From assembly GCF_001424225.1 (NCBI RefSeq), contig NZ_LMOR01000001.1:820326-884325 (forward strand): a stretch of 64,000 nucleotides of DNA, given 5' to 3'. The position numbers and the translations under genes are program-made. Positions 49,671 to 58,122 of this stretch are shown here, piece by piece. Origin of the DNA: Microbacterium sp. Leaf151. Lineage in GTDB: Bacteria > Actinomycetota > Actinomycetes > Actinomycetales > Microbacteriaceae. Below the pieces are notes generated by a model. That model saw only the letters and a list, made by a program, of their open reading frames with translations, made no database searches and was not told the origin of the DNA. How positions within the stretch are numbered: the stretch's first letter is position 1; each line of letters starts with the position of its first letter.

Positions 49671-50972
49671 ATGCCTTTGACACGCCGTACCTTCCTCGCC
49701 GGATCGGGCGCGCTCGCGCTGCCTTTCCTCCTCGCGAGCTGCGGATTCGTCCAGACCGCCCCTGCCGAGAGACGCCAGGGCACTCTCACCTTCACCACGT
49801 GGGGGACGGATGCCGAGCTCGCCGGATTCCGCTCCGCCATTGCCGCGTTCGAGGCGGCGAACGAGGGTTCGACCGTCGAGCTCAACGCGGTGCCGTACGA
49901 GCAGATGTTCACGAACATCGATGCGCAGCTGCAGGCGGGCAACCCGCCCGACATCTTCCGCGTGCCGTATTACACGTTCGGCGCCTACGCCGGGCGCGGG
50001 CAGCTGCTCGACCTGAAGCCCCTGCTCTCGGCCGATCGCCAGGGGCAGTTCACCCCGCAGGCGTGGGCGGCCGTGCAGAACGGTGACGGTACCTTCGGAC
50101 TGCCGCACCACACCGACACCTCGGCGATCCTCGTCAACCTCGACATGTTCCGCCAGGCGGGCATCGACCCGTCGGAGATCCCCACCTCGGCCGATCAGGC
50201 GTGGACGTGGGACGAGCTCGACGCCCTCGGCGAGCGGCTCCGCGCGGGCCTTCCCGCCGACCGCTGGCCGTGGGCCTACAACTGGCAGGGGAACGGTGTC
50301 ACGCGCTGGCTGAGCCTGCTGTTCCAGTCCGACGGCGCCTTCCTCGAAAGCGACCAGAAGACTCCGGCGATCGACTCCGACGCCGCCCGTGAGGCCGTGG
50401 AGTTCTCGAGCTCGTTCTTCACCAAGAACTACGTACCGGCCAACAACACGATCTCCTCGTCGAGCTACGCGGCGGAGTCCTGGTTCTCGCAGTCGGTGGC
50501 GATGGTGTGGTCGGGCGCGTTCCAGATCCCGGATGCCGAGACCACCGCAGACTTCGAGTGGACCGCGACCTATGCTCCGCGCAACGTCCGCGCGGGCAGC
50601 GACTTCGGAGGCAACGCGCTCGTCGCCACCGCGAACACGCAGCAGCCCGAGCTGGCCGCGGCGTTCCTGGAGTTCGTCACGAACGCCGACCCCATGCGCG
50701 ACTTCTGCCGCGCGGCATCCCTCCTCCCCACCCGCGGCGATCTGCTCAATGACGACCTCGAGTTCGACGTGCGCCCGGATCTCGCCCCGGTGTTCGCCGG
50801 GCAGGCCTCACTCGTGCAGCCGCAGGACGTCGCGCAGGTCGCGAGCCCGTCGATGTCGGCGATCATTCCGGTCCTGAAAGAGCAACTCGACCTCGCCTTC
50901 ACCGGGGCACAGGATGCCGCGACCACGGTGACGAACCTGCAGTCGGGGATCGGCGCGGCCACCGGTGGCTGA
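49671..50972 (+). CDS. Sugar ABC transporter substrate-binding lipoprotein (first importer)
   Basis: This is a 433-residue protein. The Tat-like signal with lipobox reads LTRRTFLAGSGALALPFLLA then S-C (Cys34 lipidation). The mature part has family-1 extracellular solute-binding features: LTFTTWGTDAELAGFRSAIA, NPPDIFRVPYYTFGAYAGRG, WTWDELDALGERLRAG and YAAESWFSQSVAMVWSGAFQ. It should deliver a sugar or oligosaccharide to the two permeases that follow, the first of which overlaps it by eight bases. There is no ATPase or regulator beside it. ATG 49671 starts directly before the arginine pair. Confidence 0.88.
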   Translation: MPLTRRTFLAGSGALALPFLLASCGFVQTAPAERRQGTLTFTTWGTDAELAGFRSAIAAFEAANEGSTVELNAVPYEQMFTNIDAQLQAGNPPDIFRVPYYTFGAYAGRGQLLDLKPLLSADRQGQFTPQAWAAVQNGDGTFGLPHHTDTSAILVNLDMFRQAGIDPSEIPTSADQAWTWDELDALGERLRAGLPADRWPWAYNWQGNGVTRWLSLLFQSDGAFLESDQKTPAIDSDAAREAVEFSSSFFTKNYVPANNTISSSSYAAESWFSQSVAMVWSGAFQIPDAETTADFEWTATYAPRNVRAGSDFGGNALVATANTQQPELAAAFLEFVTNADPMRDFCRAASLLPTRGDLLNDDLEFDVRPDLAPVFAGQASLVQPQDVAQVASPSMSAIIPVLKEQLDLAFTGAQDAATTVTNLQSGIGAATGG

Positions 50973-51921
50973 CACCGCGGTCGCCCGGCCCGACACGGTG
51001 TCGCGGTCGGGTCGTTCGGGGTCGGGGGAGCGGATGCGCACCCGCCGCCCCGGCGCGCGTCGAGAGGCGCTCGCGGCCTACGGATTCATCGCGCCGAACT
51101 ATCTGCTGCTGCTGGTGTTCGTGCTCGTGCCGCTGGTGGGGGCGTTCGTGGTCAGCCTGCAGCGCACCGACGGCTTCGGCGCGGGCACATTCACCGGGCT
51201 CGACAACTACGCGCGGCTCGCGGGGGACCCGCTGTTCTGGCGGGCCCTCGGCAACACCGTGCTCTTCACCGTGCTGGTGACGCCGCTCTCGATGCTCCTG
51301 GGGCTGGTGGCCGCGACGCTCCTGAACTCGGCGCTGCCGGCGCGTCCGCTCTGGCGCTCGCTGCTGATCCTGCCGATGGCGGTGTCGGGCGTCGCCACCG
51401 CTCTCATCGGTGTGCTCGTGTTCGATCAGAACTCCGGCATCCTGAACCGTCTGCTGTCGGCCGTCGGGCTCTCACCCGTCACCTGGCAGTCGGATCCGCT
51501 GCCGGCGTTCGCGACGATCGTGCTGGCGACGGTGTGGTGGCGCACCGGCTTCAACATGCTCATCTACCTCGCGGGGCTGCAGGGCATCGGCCCCGACCTG
51601 TACGAGGCCGCCACGCTCGACGGAGCGAGCCGTCTGCAGCGCTTCCGCCATGTGACGGTGCCGCTGCTGGGCCCGACATCGTTCTTCCTCGTCGTGCTCA
51701 ACGTCATCTTCTCGTTCCAGGTGTTCGACATCGTGTTCGTGCTCACCGGGGGCGGACCGGGAGGAGCGACCAGCGTGCTCGTGACATACGCCTACGAGAC
51801 GGGCTTCGTGACGCGTGACCAGGGCTATGCCGCGGCGATCGGCATGGTGCTGTTCCTCTTCGCGCTTGTCTTCGCCGCCGCGCAGTACCGCGCCAGCAAC
51901 ACGAAGGACGTGGTCGAATGA
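50965..51921 (+). CDS. Sugar ABC transporter permease, MalF type (first importer)
   Basis: This is a 318-residue permease. A cytosolic N-terminus of about 38 residues is followed by six helices. The EAA loop that contacts the ATPase is EAATLDGASRLQRFRHVTVP at about 212-231. VTWQSDPLPAFATIVLATVW and FDIVFVLTGGGPGGATSVLV are typical MalF/UgpA segments. It starts with GTG, overlapping the binding protein by eight bases, and overlaps the next permease by four. It needs an external ATPase such as MsiK. Confidence 0.88.
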   Translation: MADTAVARPDTVSRSGRSGSGERMRTRRPGARREALAAYGFIAPNYLLLLVFVLVPLVGAFVVSLQRTDGFGAGTFTGLDNYARLAGDPLFWRALGNTVLFTVLVTPLSMLLGLVAATLLNSALPARPLWRSLLILPMAVSGVATALIGVLVFDQNSGILNRLLSAVGLSPVTWQSDPLPAFATIVLATVWWRTGFNMLIYLAGLQGIGPDLYEAATLDGASRLQRFRHVTVPLLGPTSFFLVVLNVIFSFQVFDIVFVLTGGGPGGATSVLVTYAYETGFVTRDQGYAAAIGMVLFLFALVFAAAQYRASNTKDVVE

Positions 51922-52817
51922 GCGTCGACGAGCGGGTGGCATCCACATCTCCCGTGTCACCGCCGACCGTGACTGCCGGTCGGAAGGCCGCCGATCGCAC
52001 GCGACGCCGGGGAACGGCGCTGCGCACGATCATCGTCGCGGTTGTCGGGCTCGCGGCGGTGTCGCCGCTGTATTGGATGCTCGCGGTGGCCTTCTCGTCC
52101 CGCGCCGAGCTGTTGGGCGGCCGGGAGCTGCGCCTGTGGCCGCGCGAGGTGACGTTCGAGAACTTCGAGCGCGTGTTCGCGTCGTTCCCGGTGGCGACCT
52201 GGTTCGGCAACTCCGTCGCCATCGCCGTCGTGGTGACCCTCATCTCGGTCACGACGAGCCTGCTCGCCGGATACGCGTTCGCGCAGCTGCGCTTCCGCGG
52301 ATCGACGGCGCTTTTCTTCCTGGCGCTCGCGACCCTCGTGCTGCCGGTGCAGGTGATCATGGTGTCGCTGTTCCGCATCGTCACCGCCACGGGCCTGTAC
52401 GGCACGTACTGGGCGGTCATCCTTCCCGTCTCGGCATCCGCGTTCGGGCTCTTCCTCGCGCGGCAGTTCATGCTCGGCATCCCGCGCGAACTGATCGAGG
52501 CGGCGCGGCTCGACGGAGCGGGCCACGTGCAGACGTTCCTGCGCGTCGTGCTGCCGCTGTCGAAGCCGCTCATCGCCGTGCTGGTGTTCATGAGCCTGCT
52601 GTCGTCGTGGAACGACTTCGCCTGGCCCCTGATCGCCCTACGCGAGAACCGGCTGTTCACCCTGCCGATCGGCCTGCTCTACCTGCAGGGCCAGTTCGGC
52701 AGCGACTACGGCGCGACCATGGCGTACGCCCTGCTGAACGTGGTGCCGATCGCGATCGTGTTCCTGGTCTTCCAGCGGTATTTCGTGGCGGGCTTCGCGC
52801 GCAGCGGCATCAAGTGA
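51918..52817 (+). CDS. Sugar ABC transporter permease, MalG type (first importer)
   Basis: This is a 299-residue permease with six helices and the EAA loop EAARLDGAGHVQTFLRVVLP at about 194-213. SLLSSWNDFAWPLIALREN is the usual MalG segment after the loop. The N-terminus has a 35-residue basic cytosolic part (VTAGRKAADRTRRRG). Its ATG overlaps the stop of the MalF-type gene. The 61-bp palindrome copy D begins one base after the stop and probably serves as the 3' end of the operon. Confidence 0.88.
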   Translation: MSVDERVASTSPVSPPTVTAGRKAADRTRRRGTALRTIIVAVVGLAAVSPLYWMLAVAFSSRAELLGGRELRLWPREVTFENFERVFASFPVATWFGNSVAIAVVVTLISVTTSLLAGYAFAQLRFRGSTALFFLALATLVLPVQVIMVSLFRIVTATGLYGTYWAVILPVSASAFGLFLARQFMLGIPRELIEAARLDGAGHVQTFLRVVLPLSKPLIAVLVFMSLLSSWNDFAWPLIALRENRLFTLPIGLLYLQGQFGSDYGATMAYALLNVVPIAIVFLVFQRYFVAGFARSGIK

Positions 52818-52818
52818 C

Positions 52819-52879
52819 GGTGAGTGTCCAGAACACGCCGCATCCCCGTCCGGGACGCGGCGTGTTCTGGACACTCAAC
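52819..52879. repeat. 61-bp palindromic dispersed element, copy D
   Basis: Arms 52819-52840 (GGTGAGTGTCCAGAACACGC plus CG) and 52858-52879 (the inverse, ending GGACACTCAAC) around 17 bases. It starts one base after the stop of the MalG-type permease. Confidence 0.87.
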
Positions 52880-53334
52880 AGGCAGGGGGAGGGGAGGCGT
52901 CAGCTGATGCGGCGTACCGCGGCGTCGGTGGGCGGGGCGGGCGATGTCTGCCGTAAAATCCGCGAGCGCCCGACGCGCGATGAGCGGCGCGTCGCGACGT
53001 CCGTCTCCCGCTGGGGGAGTTCGGGGGGACCGAGGGCCTCGGCACTCGTGCCGAGTCGCCTCCGTGCCATTCCGCGTGTCGCGCGTCGTGGAAAAGCACC
53101 CCCGGTCGACGAGGCGGAAACCGACTTCGCGCCGAGGAACGATGAGGACGAGCAGGAGCGAACCCTAGCAGACCACGATGGTCACCGCCCTCTTCCGGCC
53201 ACGCTAGGCGGGACACGCAGCGCCGGTGCTGCATGCGCGACGGGTCGAGATCTCCACCGACGCTCCGACCGCCGATACCGTGCGAGGCTATTCGTAGCCT
53301 TGGTTAACTAAACAAGATGTGTTCGGAGGTGTAC
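52880..53334. other. Gene-free stretch before the ROK regulator
   Basis: This 455-base region has no convincing ORF. It contains only the near-palindrome at 53300-53315 and a clear ribosome site (CGGAGG) before the regulator. Its position marks the boundary between the first sugar importer and the hexosamine cluster. Confidence 0.55.
53300..53315. promoter_or_regulatory. Near-palindrome upstream of the ROK regulator
   Basis: TTGGTTAACTAAACAA is symmetric apart from one base pair in each half (TTGxTTA and TAAxCAA around the centre) and ends 19 bases before the ATG at 53335. It is a likely autoregulatory operator for the ROK repressor. Confidence 0.55.
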
Positions 53335-54453
53335 ATGGGTAGGTCCGCGACGGCCGGCTCGAAGCTGCTGCCAGAGGACGTCCGTCGACACAACCGGACC
53401 CTCGTCCTGCAGACACTTCTCGACGCGGGCCCGCGCAGCCGCGCCGATCTCGCACGCGAGACCGGTATCACCCGGGTGACAATGTCTGATCTCGTGGGCG
53501 ACCTCCTTGGCGAGGGTCTGTTGCGAGAACTCGGTTTGCGGACGGGACCGGGGCCGGGGAAGCCTTCCATGCAGGTCGATATCGATCGCCGGAGCTCCCT
53601 CATCGTCGGTATCGACGTGAGCGACCATGTGGTGTTCCGTGGAGCGCTCCTCAGCCTGGACGGCGAGATCCTCGTCCGCGCGACACGCAGTGCGGAGGGG
53701 GCGAATGGAGCAGAGGCGTTGCGCCGAGTAGTCGAGCTCGCGGCGGATCTCGTCGACTCGTCTCCCCGGCCGGTCCTTGGCATCGGAGTGGCGACGCCCG
53801 GCATCGTGGACGACCGCGGGCTCGTCCTCAGCGCGCCGAACCTGGGTTGGACGGGGGTCGACCTCAGCTCGAGTGTTCGCGCCGCGACAGGGGTGCCCTG
53901 CCACGTCGCCAATGATGCCGACCTCGCGGCCCTCGCCGAGCGCTCCATCGGCGAGTCCGCGGCAGACATCGTGTTGGTGCGCATCGGCCGCGGCGTCGGC
54001 GCCGGCATCCTGCTCGACGGACGAATCCGGCACGGATCAGCGTCCTCGGCAGGCGAGATCGGGCACGTCATAGCCGGCGCCGACGACGGTCCGCTCTGCA
54101 TCTGCGGCAAGCGCGGCTGCCTCGAGACCTGGCTCGCCGCACCGCGCCTCACCGCCGCCATCGCTGCTGCGGGGGCGGGATCCGCCGAAGCCGTCCTTTC
54201 CTCGGCGGGAGAGCGGCTTGGACTGGTGCTCTCACCGGTGATCGCCGCGCTCGACCCTGACGAGATCGTTGTGAACGGGCCACCCGAACTGGTGAGCGAT
54301 TCACTGGTTGAGGCGACGAACCGCACAATCCACGCGCGCACAACGGACGCCTTCCACGGCCACGTCGCTGTACGCCGTTCGACCCTCGGTCTGGATGCGA
54401 CACTTCTCGGCGCCGCGGCGCGAGTTCTCGAGGTGGAACTAGGACTCACCTAG
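53335..54453 (+). CDS. ROK-family transcriptional repressor of the hexosamine cluster
   Basis: This is a 372-residue regulator. An N-terminal winged helix (about 12-75) has LPEDVRRHNRTLVLQTLLDA and SRADLARETGITRVTMSDLV. The ROK sensor domain has VIGIDVSDH-type strand 1 (read here as SLIVGIDVSDHVVF), GIGVATPGIVDDRG, ANDADLAALAE, VRIGRGVGAGILLDGRI, and zinc motif CICGKRGCLETW. It probably binds an amino sugar or its phosphate to relieve repression. ATG 53335 has GGAGG six bases upstream; ATG 53317 would place that site inside the coding region. It stands alone, with 496 bases to the binding protein. Confidence 0.88.
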   Translation: MGRSATAGSKLLPEDVRRHNRTLVLQTLLDAGPRSRADLARETGITRVTMSDLVGDLLGEGLLRELGLRTGPGPGKPSMQVDIDRRSSLIVGIDVSDHVVFRGALLSLDGEILVRATRSAEGANGAEALRRVVELAADLVDSSPRPVLGIGVATPGIVDDRGLVLSAPNLGWTGVDLSSSVRAATGVPCHVANDADLAALAERSIGESAADIVLVRIGRGVGAGILLDGRIRHGSASSAGEIGHVIAGADDGPLCICGKRGCLETWLAAPRLTAAIAAAGAGSAEAVLSSAGERLGLVLSPVIAALDPDEIVVNGPPELVSDSLVEATNRTIHARTTDAFHGHVAVRRSTLGLDATLLGAAARVLEVELGLT

Positions 54454-54949
54454 GGCGTGCTGACCGGGCCGGATCGAGGTGTCTTCTGCGGTGCATGAGT
54501 TGTGACACGTCGCACGATGCTTGATGAGGCGTAGATGCGCGTGGAGCCGATGCCGCCGACGGCGAGGCCCGTGCGCGCGTCCACCCCACGGGCGATGCCC
54601 ACGGTCCTCGAAGAACCGGCCGATCGGCGGGCGCTCCTCGGCTGCGGCAGAGACCCGGCGCTTCACAGCAGCACCGTCATGATCAGCGGAGCATGAGGCG
54701 AGAGGGTCTTGACGCGCCGTCGGGCGAAGACGTGTGAGCCCGAAGATTTCGGGGGAGGACTCGGCGTGTTTCGGCTTATAGACAATTTGTTAGCACACCT
54801 TGCATTTGCCTGAGCGTTAGAGGAGAGTCATGCCAACGATTGGTAAGGCGTCCTTACAAACTCCTTCGGGATTCCGCTGAGAGTGCGGGGCCGCGGGCTG
54901 GTCGTCGTCCATTCCTGCATCCACACCCGACCCTGGTCCAAGGAGTTCC
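54454..54949. other. Long leader region of the hexosamine operon
   Basis: This 496-base region becomes AT-rich around 54770-54850. TAGACA (54779-54784) with TGCATT (54801-54806) is a weak promoter candidate. A 16-codon ORF with a strong ribosome site (54830-54880) and a GTAAGG-CGT-CCTTAC hairpin (54843-54857) follow. No other gene was recognised; the remainder is unremarkable GC-rich sequence. Confidence 0.5.
54830..54880 (+). CDS. Possible 16-residue leader peptide
   Basis: AGAGGAGAG lies just before the ATG at 54830, a better ribosome site than most genes here have. The peptide reads MPTIGKASLQTPSGFR and stops 69 bases before the binding-protein gene. The GTAAGG/CCTTAC hairpin sits within its codons. 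A leader-peptide role in attenuation is possible but unproven. Confidence 0.35.
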   Translation: MPTIGKASLQTPSGFR

Positions 54950-56197
54950 ATGTCCGCCCGTAAGCGTTTTCTCCCTCTCGCCGCCATCGGCCTCACTTCT
55001 GCTCTCGCGCTGACCGGCTGCGGCTTCGGCGGCAGCACCGCAACCGAGGGAGATGGCAGCGGCACCACTCTCAGTTTGCTCGTCCCGAGTTACTCCGACT
55101 CGACGCAGGGTCTGTGGGAGACCGTCATCGACGGCTTCGAGAAGGCGAACCCGGGCATCAACGTCGAGCTCGAGGTGCAGTCGTGGGACAACCTCGAGAG
55201 CGTGATCGCGACAAAGGTTCAGGCCAACCAAGCACCCGATATCTATAACGGAGGCCCTTTCGCGTCCTTCGCCGACGACGACCTGCTCTACCCCGTCGAG
55301 GAGGTCGTCTCCAGCAACACCTATGGCGATTTCCAGACGTCTTTCCTTGCCAACGCGAAGGTGGGCGACACCGTCTACGGTCTGCCGTGGATCGCATCCG
55401 CCCGCGCGCTCTTCGTCAACAACGCGCTCCTCGACCAGGCGGGCGCAACGGTGCCGACGACGTGGGCCGAGCTGCTCGACGCCGCGACGAAGGTGTCCGC
55501 GCTCGGAGACGGTATTGCCGGCTACGGCATGCCCCTCGGATCGGAAGAGGCTCAGGCTGAGGCGGCCGTCTGGCTGTGGGGCGGTGGTGGAGAACTCGGC
55601 AACGCGGAGACGCTCACGATCGACGACCCCGCCAACCTCGCGGGAGCGAGGTTCATCCAGACGATGATCGACGCCGGCGCCACCCAGGCCGACCCCGGCT
55701 CGACGAACCGCAGCCCGCTGATGGACATCTTCATCCAGGGCAAGATCGGCATGCAGATCGGCCTCCCGCCCACCGTCGGCCAGATCGCCGAGGGCAACCC
55801 CGACCTCGATTACTCCATCGCCCCGATCCCCACGGAGGACGGTTCCCCGCTGACGCTCGGCGTGGCCGACCACCTGATGGCGTTCAAGAACGACGGCTCG
55901 AAGAAGGAAGCCATCACCTCCTTCCTCGACTTCCTCTACTCCTCGGACGTCTACGTGCCGTGGGTGAAGGCGGAGGGGTTCCTCCCCACCACCGTTTCCG
56001 GCTCTGAGGCGCTGAGCGGTGAGGAGGCGCTCGCGCCGTTCCTCGCAGTGCTGCCCGACGCGAAGTTCTACCCGAGCGGGAACCCGAAGTGGTCGGCGGC
56101 CGACGCGGCCTTCAAGGCGCTCTTCGGCAAGCTCGCCACCGGCAGCGACGCGCAGAGCGTACTCACCGAGATCCAGACCCAGGCCAACGCGGGCTGA
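54950..56197 (+). CDS. Amino-sugar ABC transporter substrate-binding lipoprotein
   Basis: This is a 415-residue lipoprotein. The signal ends in the lipobox ALTGC (Cys24), after RKRFLPLAAIGLTSALALTG. The family-1 binding-protein fold is seen in LSLLVPSYSDSTQGLWETVI, NQAPDIYNGGPFASFADDDL and GLPWIASARALFVNNALLDQ, with aromatic WLWGGGGELG in the substrate cleft region. It is next to nagB, nagA and a hexosaminidase, so GlcNAc or a short GlcNAc-containing oligosaccharide is the likely ligand. The first gene of the operon after a structured leader. Confidence 0.88.
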   Translation: MSARKRFLPLAAIGLTSALALTGCGFGGSTATEGDGSGTTLSLLVPSYSDSTQGLWETVIDGFEKANPGINVELEVQSWDNLESVIATKVQANQAPDIYNGGPFASFADDDLLYPVEEVVSSNTYGDFQTSFLANAKVGDTVYGLPWIASARALFVNNALLDQAGATVPTTWAELLDAATKVSALGDGIAGYGMPLGSEEAQAEAAVWLWGGGGELGNAETLTIDDPANLAGARFIQTMIDAGATQADPGSTNRSPLMDIFIQGKIGMQIGLPPTVGQIAEGNPDLDYSIAPIPTEDGSPLTLGVADHLMAFKNDGSKKEAITSFLDFLYSSDVYVPWVKAEGFLPTTVSGSEALSGEEALAPFLAVLPDAKFYPSGNPKWSAADAAFKALFGKLATGSDAQSVLTEIQTQANAG

Positions 56198-56245
56198 CCT
56201 CCGTTCGTCCACTGACCCTGCAGCGAAGAGTTGAGAGAGCCCATC

Positions 56246-57244
56246 ATGACGAATCAGACCGAGACGCCGAGGCGGCCGCATCCGGCCGATCCTGGTCCGG
56301 CCGTGGGCCTCTCCTCTGACGGCGGAGCGGGCGGTGCCATTCCGTCCGCCCGTTCCGCCGCCCTGGGCGAGATCCTCCGAGCACTTCCCTGGATCGGCCC
56401 TGCGCTGTTGCTGGTTATCGGTGTCGTCGGATTCCCGGCGGTCGTGATGTTCTACAACTCGACTCGCGACATCAGCCAGAGTGGCGTCGATCGAGGCAGC
56501 GCCGGACTGCAGAACTACATCGACGTTGTCACCTTCCCCGAGTTCTGGCCGATCATGGGACGCACTGTCGTCTGGGTCGTCTCGGTCGTCGTTCTCACCG
56601 TTGTCCTGTCGCTGCTGCTCGCTCAGCTCCTGAACAAGGCATTCCCCGGTCGACGACTGGTGAGGATGGCGGTCATCGTTCCGTGGGCGGCGAGCGTGGT
56701 GATGACCACCCTCGTCATCTACTACGGACTTGAACCGTACTTCGGGATCATCAACAAGTTGCTCGTCGATGTCGGCTTGGTGGACACCCCAGAGGGGTAT
56801 GGCTGGACCCGAAACCCCGAGACAGCGTTCGCCTGGGCCATCGCCGTCGCTGTCTTCGTCTCGCTTCCCTTCACGACGTACACGATCCTCGCCGGGCTTC
56901 AGACCGTACCCGCCGATGTGCTCGAGGCGGCGAGAATCGATGGCGCGGGGCGCTGGCGGACATACGTGTCCATCGTTCTTCCTCAGCTGCGCTCGACGCT
57001 CTCGGTCGCCGTCCTCATCAACATCATCAACGTCTTCAACTCGCTCCCGATCCTGCGAGTGATGACCGATTCGCTACCCGGGTACGACGCGGACACCGTG
57101 ATGACGATGATCTTCAAGTACATGCAGAACCAGCAGCGGATCGATACGGCTAGTGCGTTGAGTGTCATTGCCTTCGCGATCGTCATCGTGGTCGTCGCCG
57201 TCTTCGTCCGAGTCGTTCGTCCCCTCAAGGAGGTCGACGCGTGA
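56246..57244 (+). CDS. Amino-sugar ABC transporter permease, MalF type
   Basis: This is a 332-residue permease with a disordered 50-residue N-terminus and six helices. The EAA loop is EAARIDGAGRWRTYVSIVLP at about 227-246. TAFAWAIAVAVFVSLPFTTY and SLPILRVMTDSLPGYDADTV follow the family pattern. ATG 56246 is chosen because GAGAG lies eight bases before it; TTG 56231 would only add five residues. The stop overlaps the next permease start (57241) by four bases. Confidence 0.87.
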   Translation: MTNQTETPRRPHPADPGPAVGLSSDGGAGGAIPSARSAALGEILRALPWIGPALLLVIGVVGFPAVVMFYNSTRDISQSGVDRGSAGLQNYIDVVTFPEFWPIMGRTVVWVVSVVVLTVVLSLLLAQLLNKAFPGRRLVRMAVIVPWAASVVMTTLVIYYGLEPYFGIINKLLVDVGLVDTPEGYGWTRNPETAFAWAIAVAVFVSLPFTTYTILAGLQTVPADVLEAARIDGAGRWRTYVSIVLPQLRSTLSVAVLINIINVFNSLPILRVMTDSLPGYDADTVMTMIFKYMQNQQRIDTASALSVIAFAIVIVVVAVFVRVVRPLKEVDA

Positions 57245-58122
57245 GCGCTGCACTTTCTGCTCGGCGTCGCGCCCGCCGCTACACGAGCGATCACGTCTCG
57301 GCTGGCGCGGTCGCCCTGCGCATGGTCGCCGGGGCCACCGTCCTCCTGGTGTTCTTGCTCCCGTATGCGATCATGCTTTTCGGTTCGGTGAAGACCCGGG
57401 CGCAGATTCGCTCCGTCGAGCCGACGTACCTCCCCACCGAATGGCACTGGGAGAACTACATCTCGATGTGGTCCACCCCCGAGACGCCCCTGGTGCAGAA
57501 CCTCATCTCGACGGTCGTCATCTCGGTTTTCGCGACGATCCTCGTACTTCTGGTCTCTTTGCCCGCGGCGTACTACACGGCTCGCTTCCGCTTCCCCGGC
57601 CGACTCGTGTTTCTCGCGCTCGTCATCGTCACGCAGATGCTGCAACCGGCGGTACTCACTTCCGGATTGTTCCGGCAGTTCGTCTCGCTCGGGCTGACCG
57701 ACACGTGGCTCGCGATGATCCTCGTCAACGCGGGTTTCAACCTGTCGTTCGCGGTGTGGATCATGCACAGCTTCTTCGCTGGTGTGCCGAAGGAGATCGA
57801 TGAGGCCGCTCAACTCGACGGGGCAGGCCGCATGACGGTTCTCTTCCGCATCAACCTGCCGCTCGTCTGGCCGGGCATCGTCACCGCGATCGTCTACACG
57901 TTCGTCGCATGCTGGAACGAGTTCGCGGCGAGCCTCGTGATCCTCTCCACGGCCGGCAATCAGCCTCTCGCCGTAGCCCTGACGAAGTTCGTCGGCCAAT
58001 ACGAGACCAGCTGGCAGTACGTCTTCGGCGTCTCGATCGTCGCCATCCTGCCCGTCGTCCTGCTCTTCTTCTTGATCGAGAAACGACTTGTCGGGGGCTT
58101 GACCGCCGGGGCTGTCAAGTGA
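57241..58122 (+). CDS. Amino-sugar ABC transporter permease, MalG type
   Basis: This is a 293-residue permease with six helices and the EAA-type loop DEAAQLDGAGRMTVLFRINL at about 187-206. VACWNEFAASLVILSTAGNQ is the conserved post-loop segment. It starts with GTG, overlapping the previous stop. Its own stop overlaps the ROK kinase start (GTGA), so transport and first metabolic step are translationally coupled. No ATPase is encoded in the cluster; an MsiK-like shared ATPase elsewhere is expected. Confidence 0.88.
   Translation: MSAALSARRRARRYTSDHVSAGAVALRMVAGATVLLVFLLPYAIMLFGSVKTRAQIRSVEPTYLPTEWHWENYISMWSTPETPLVQNLISTVVISVFATILVLLVSLPAAYYTARFRFPGRLVFLALVIVTQMLQPAVLTSGLFRQFVSLGLTDTWLAMILVNAGFNLSFAVWIMHSFFAGVPKEIDEAAQLDGAGRMTVLFRINLPLVWPGIVTAIVYTFVACWNEFAASLVILSTAGNQPLAVALTKFVGQYETSWQYVFGVSIVAILPVVLLFFLIEKRLVGGLTAGAVK

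Noticed and set aside
54854..56281. 475-codon minus-strand frame opposite the amino-sugar binding protein
   Set aside because: Antisense shadow; the lipoprotein on the plus strand has a lipobox and family motifs.
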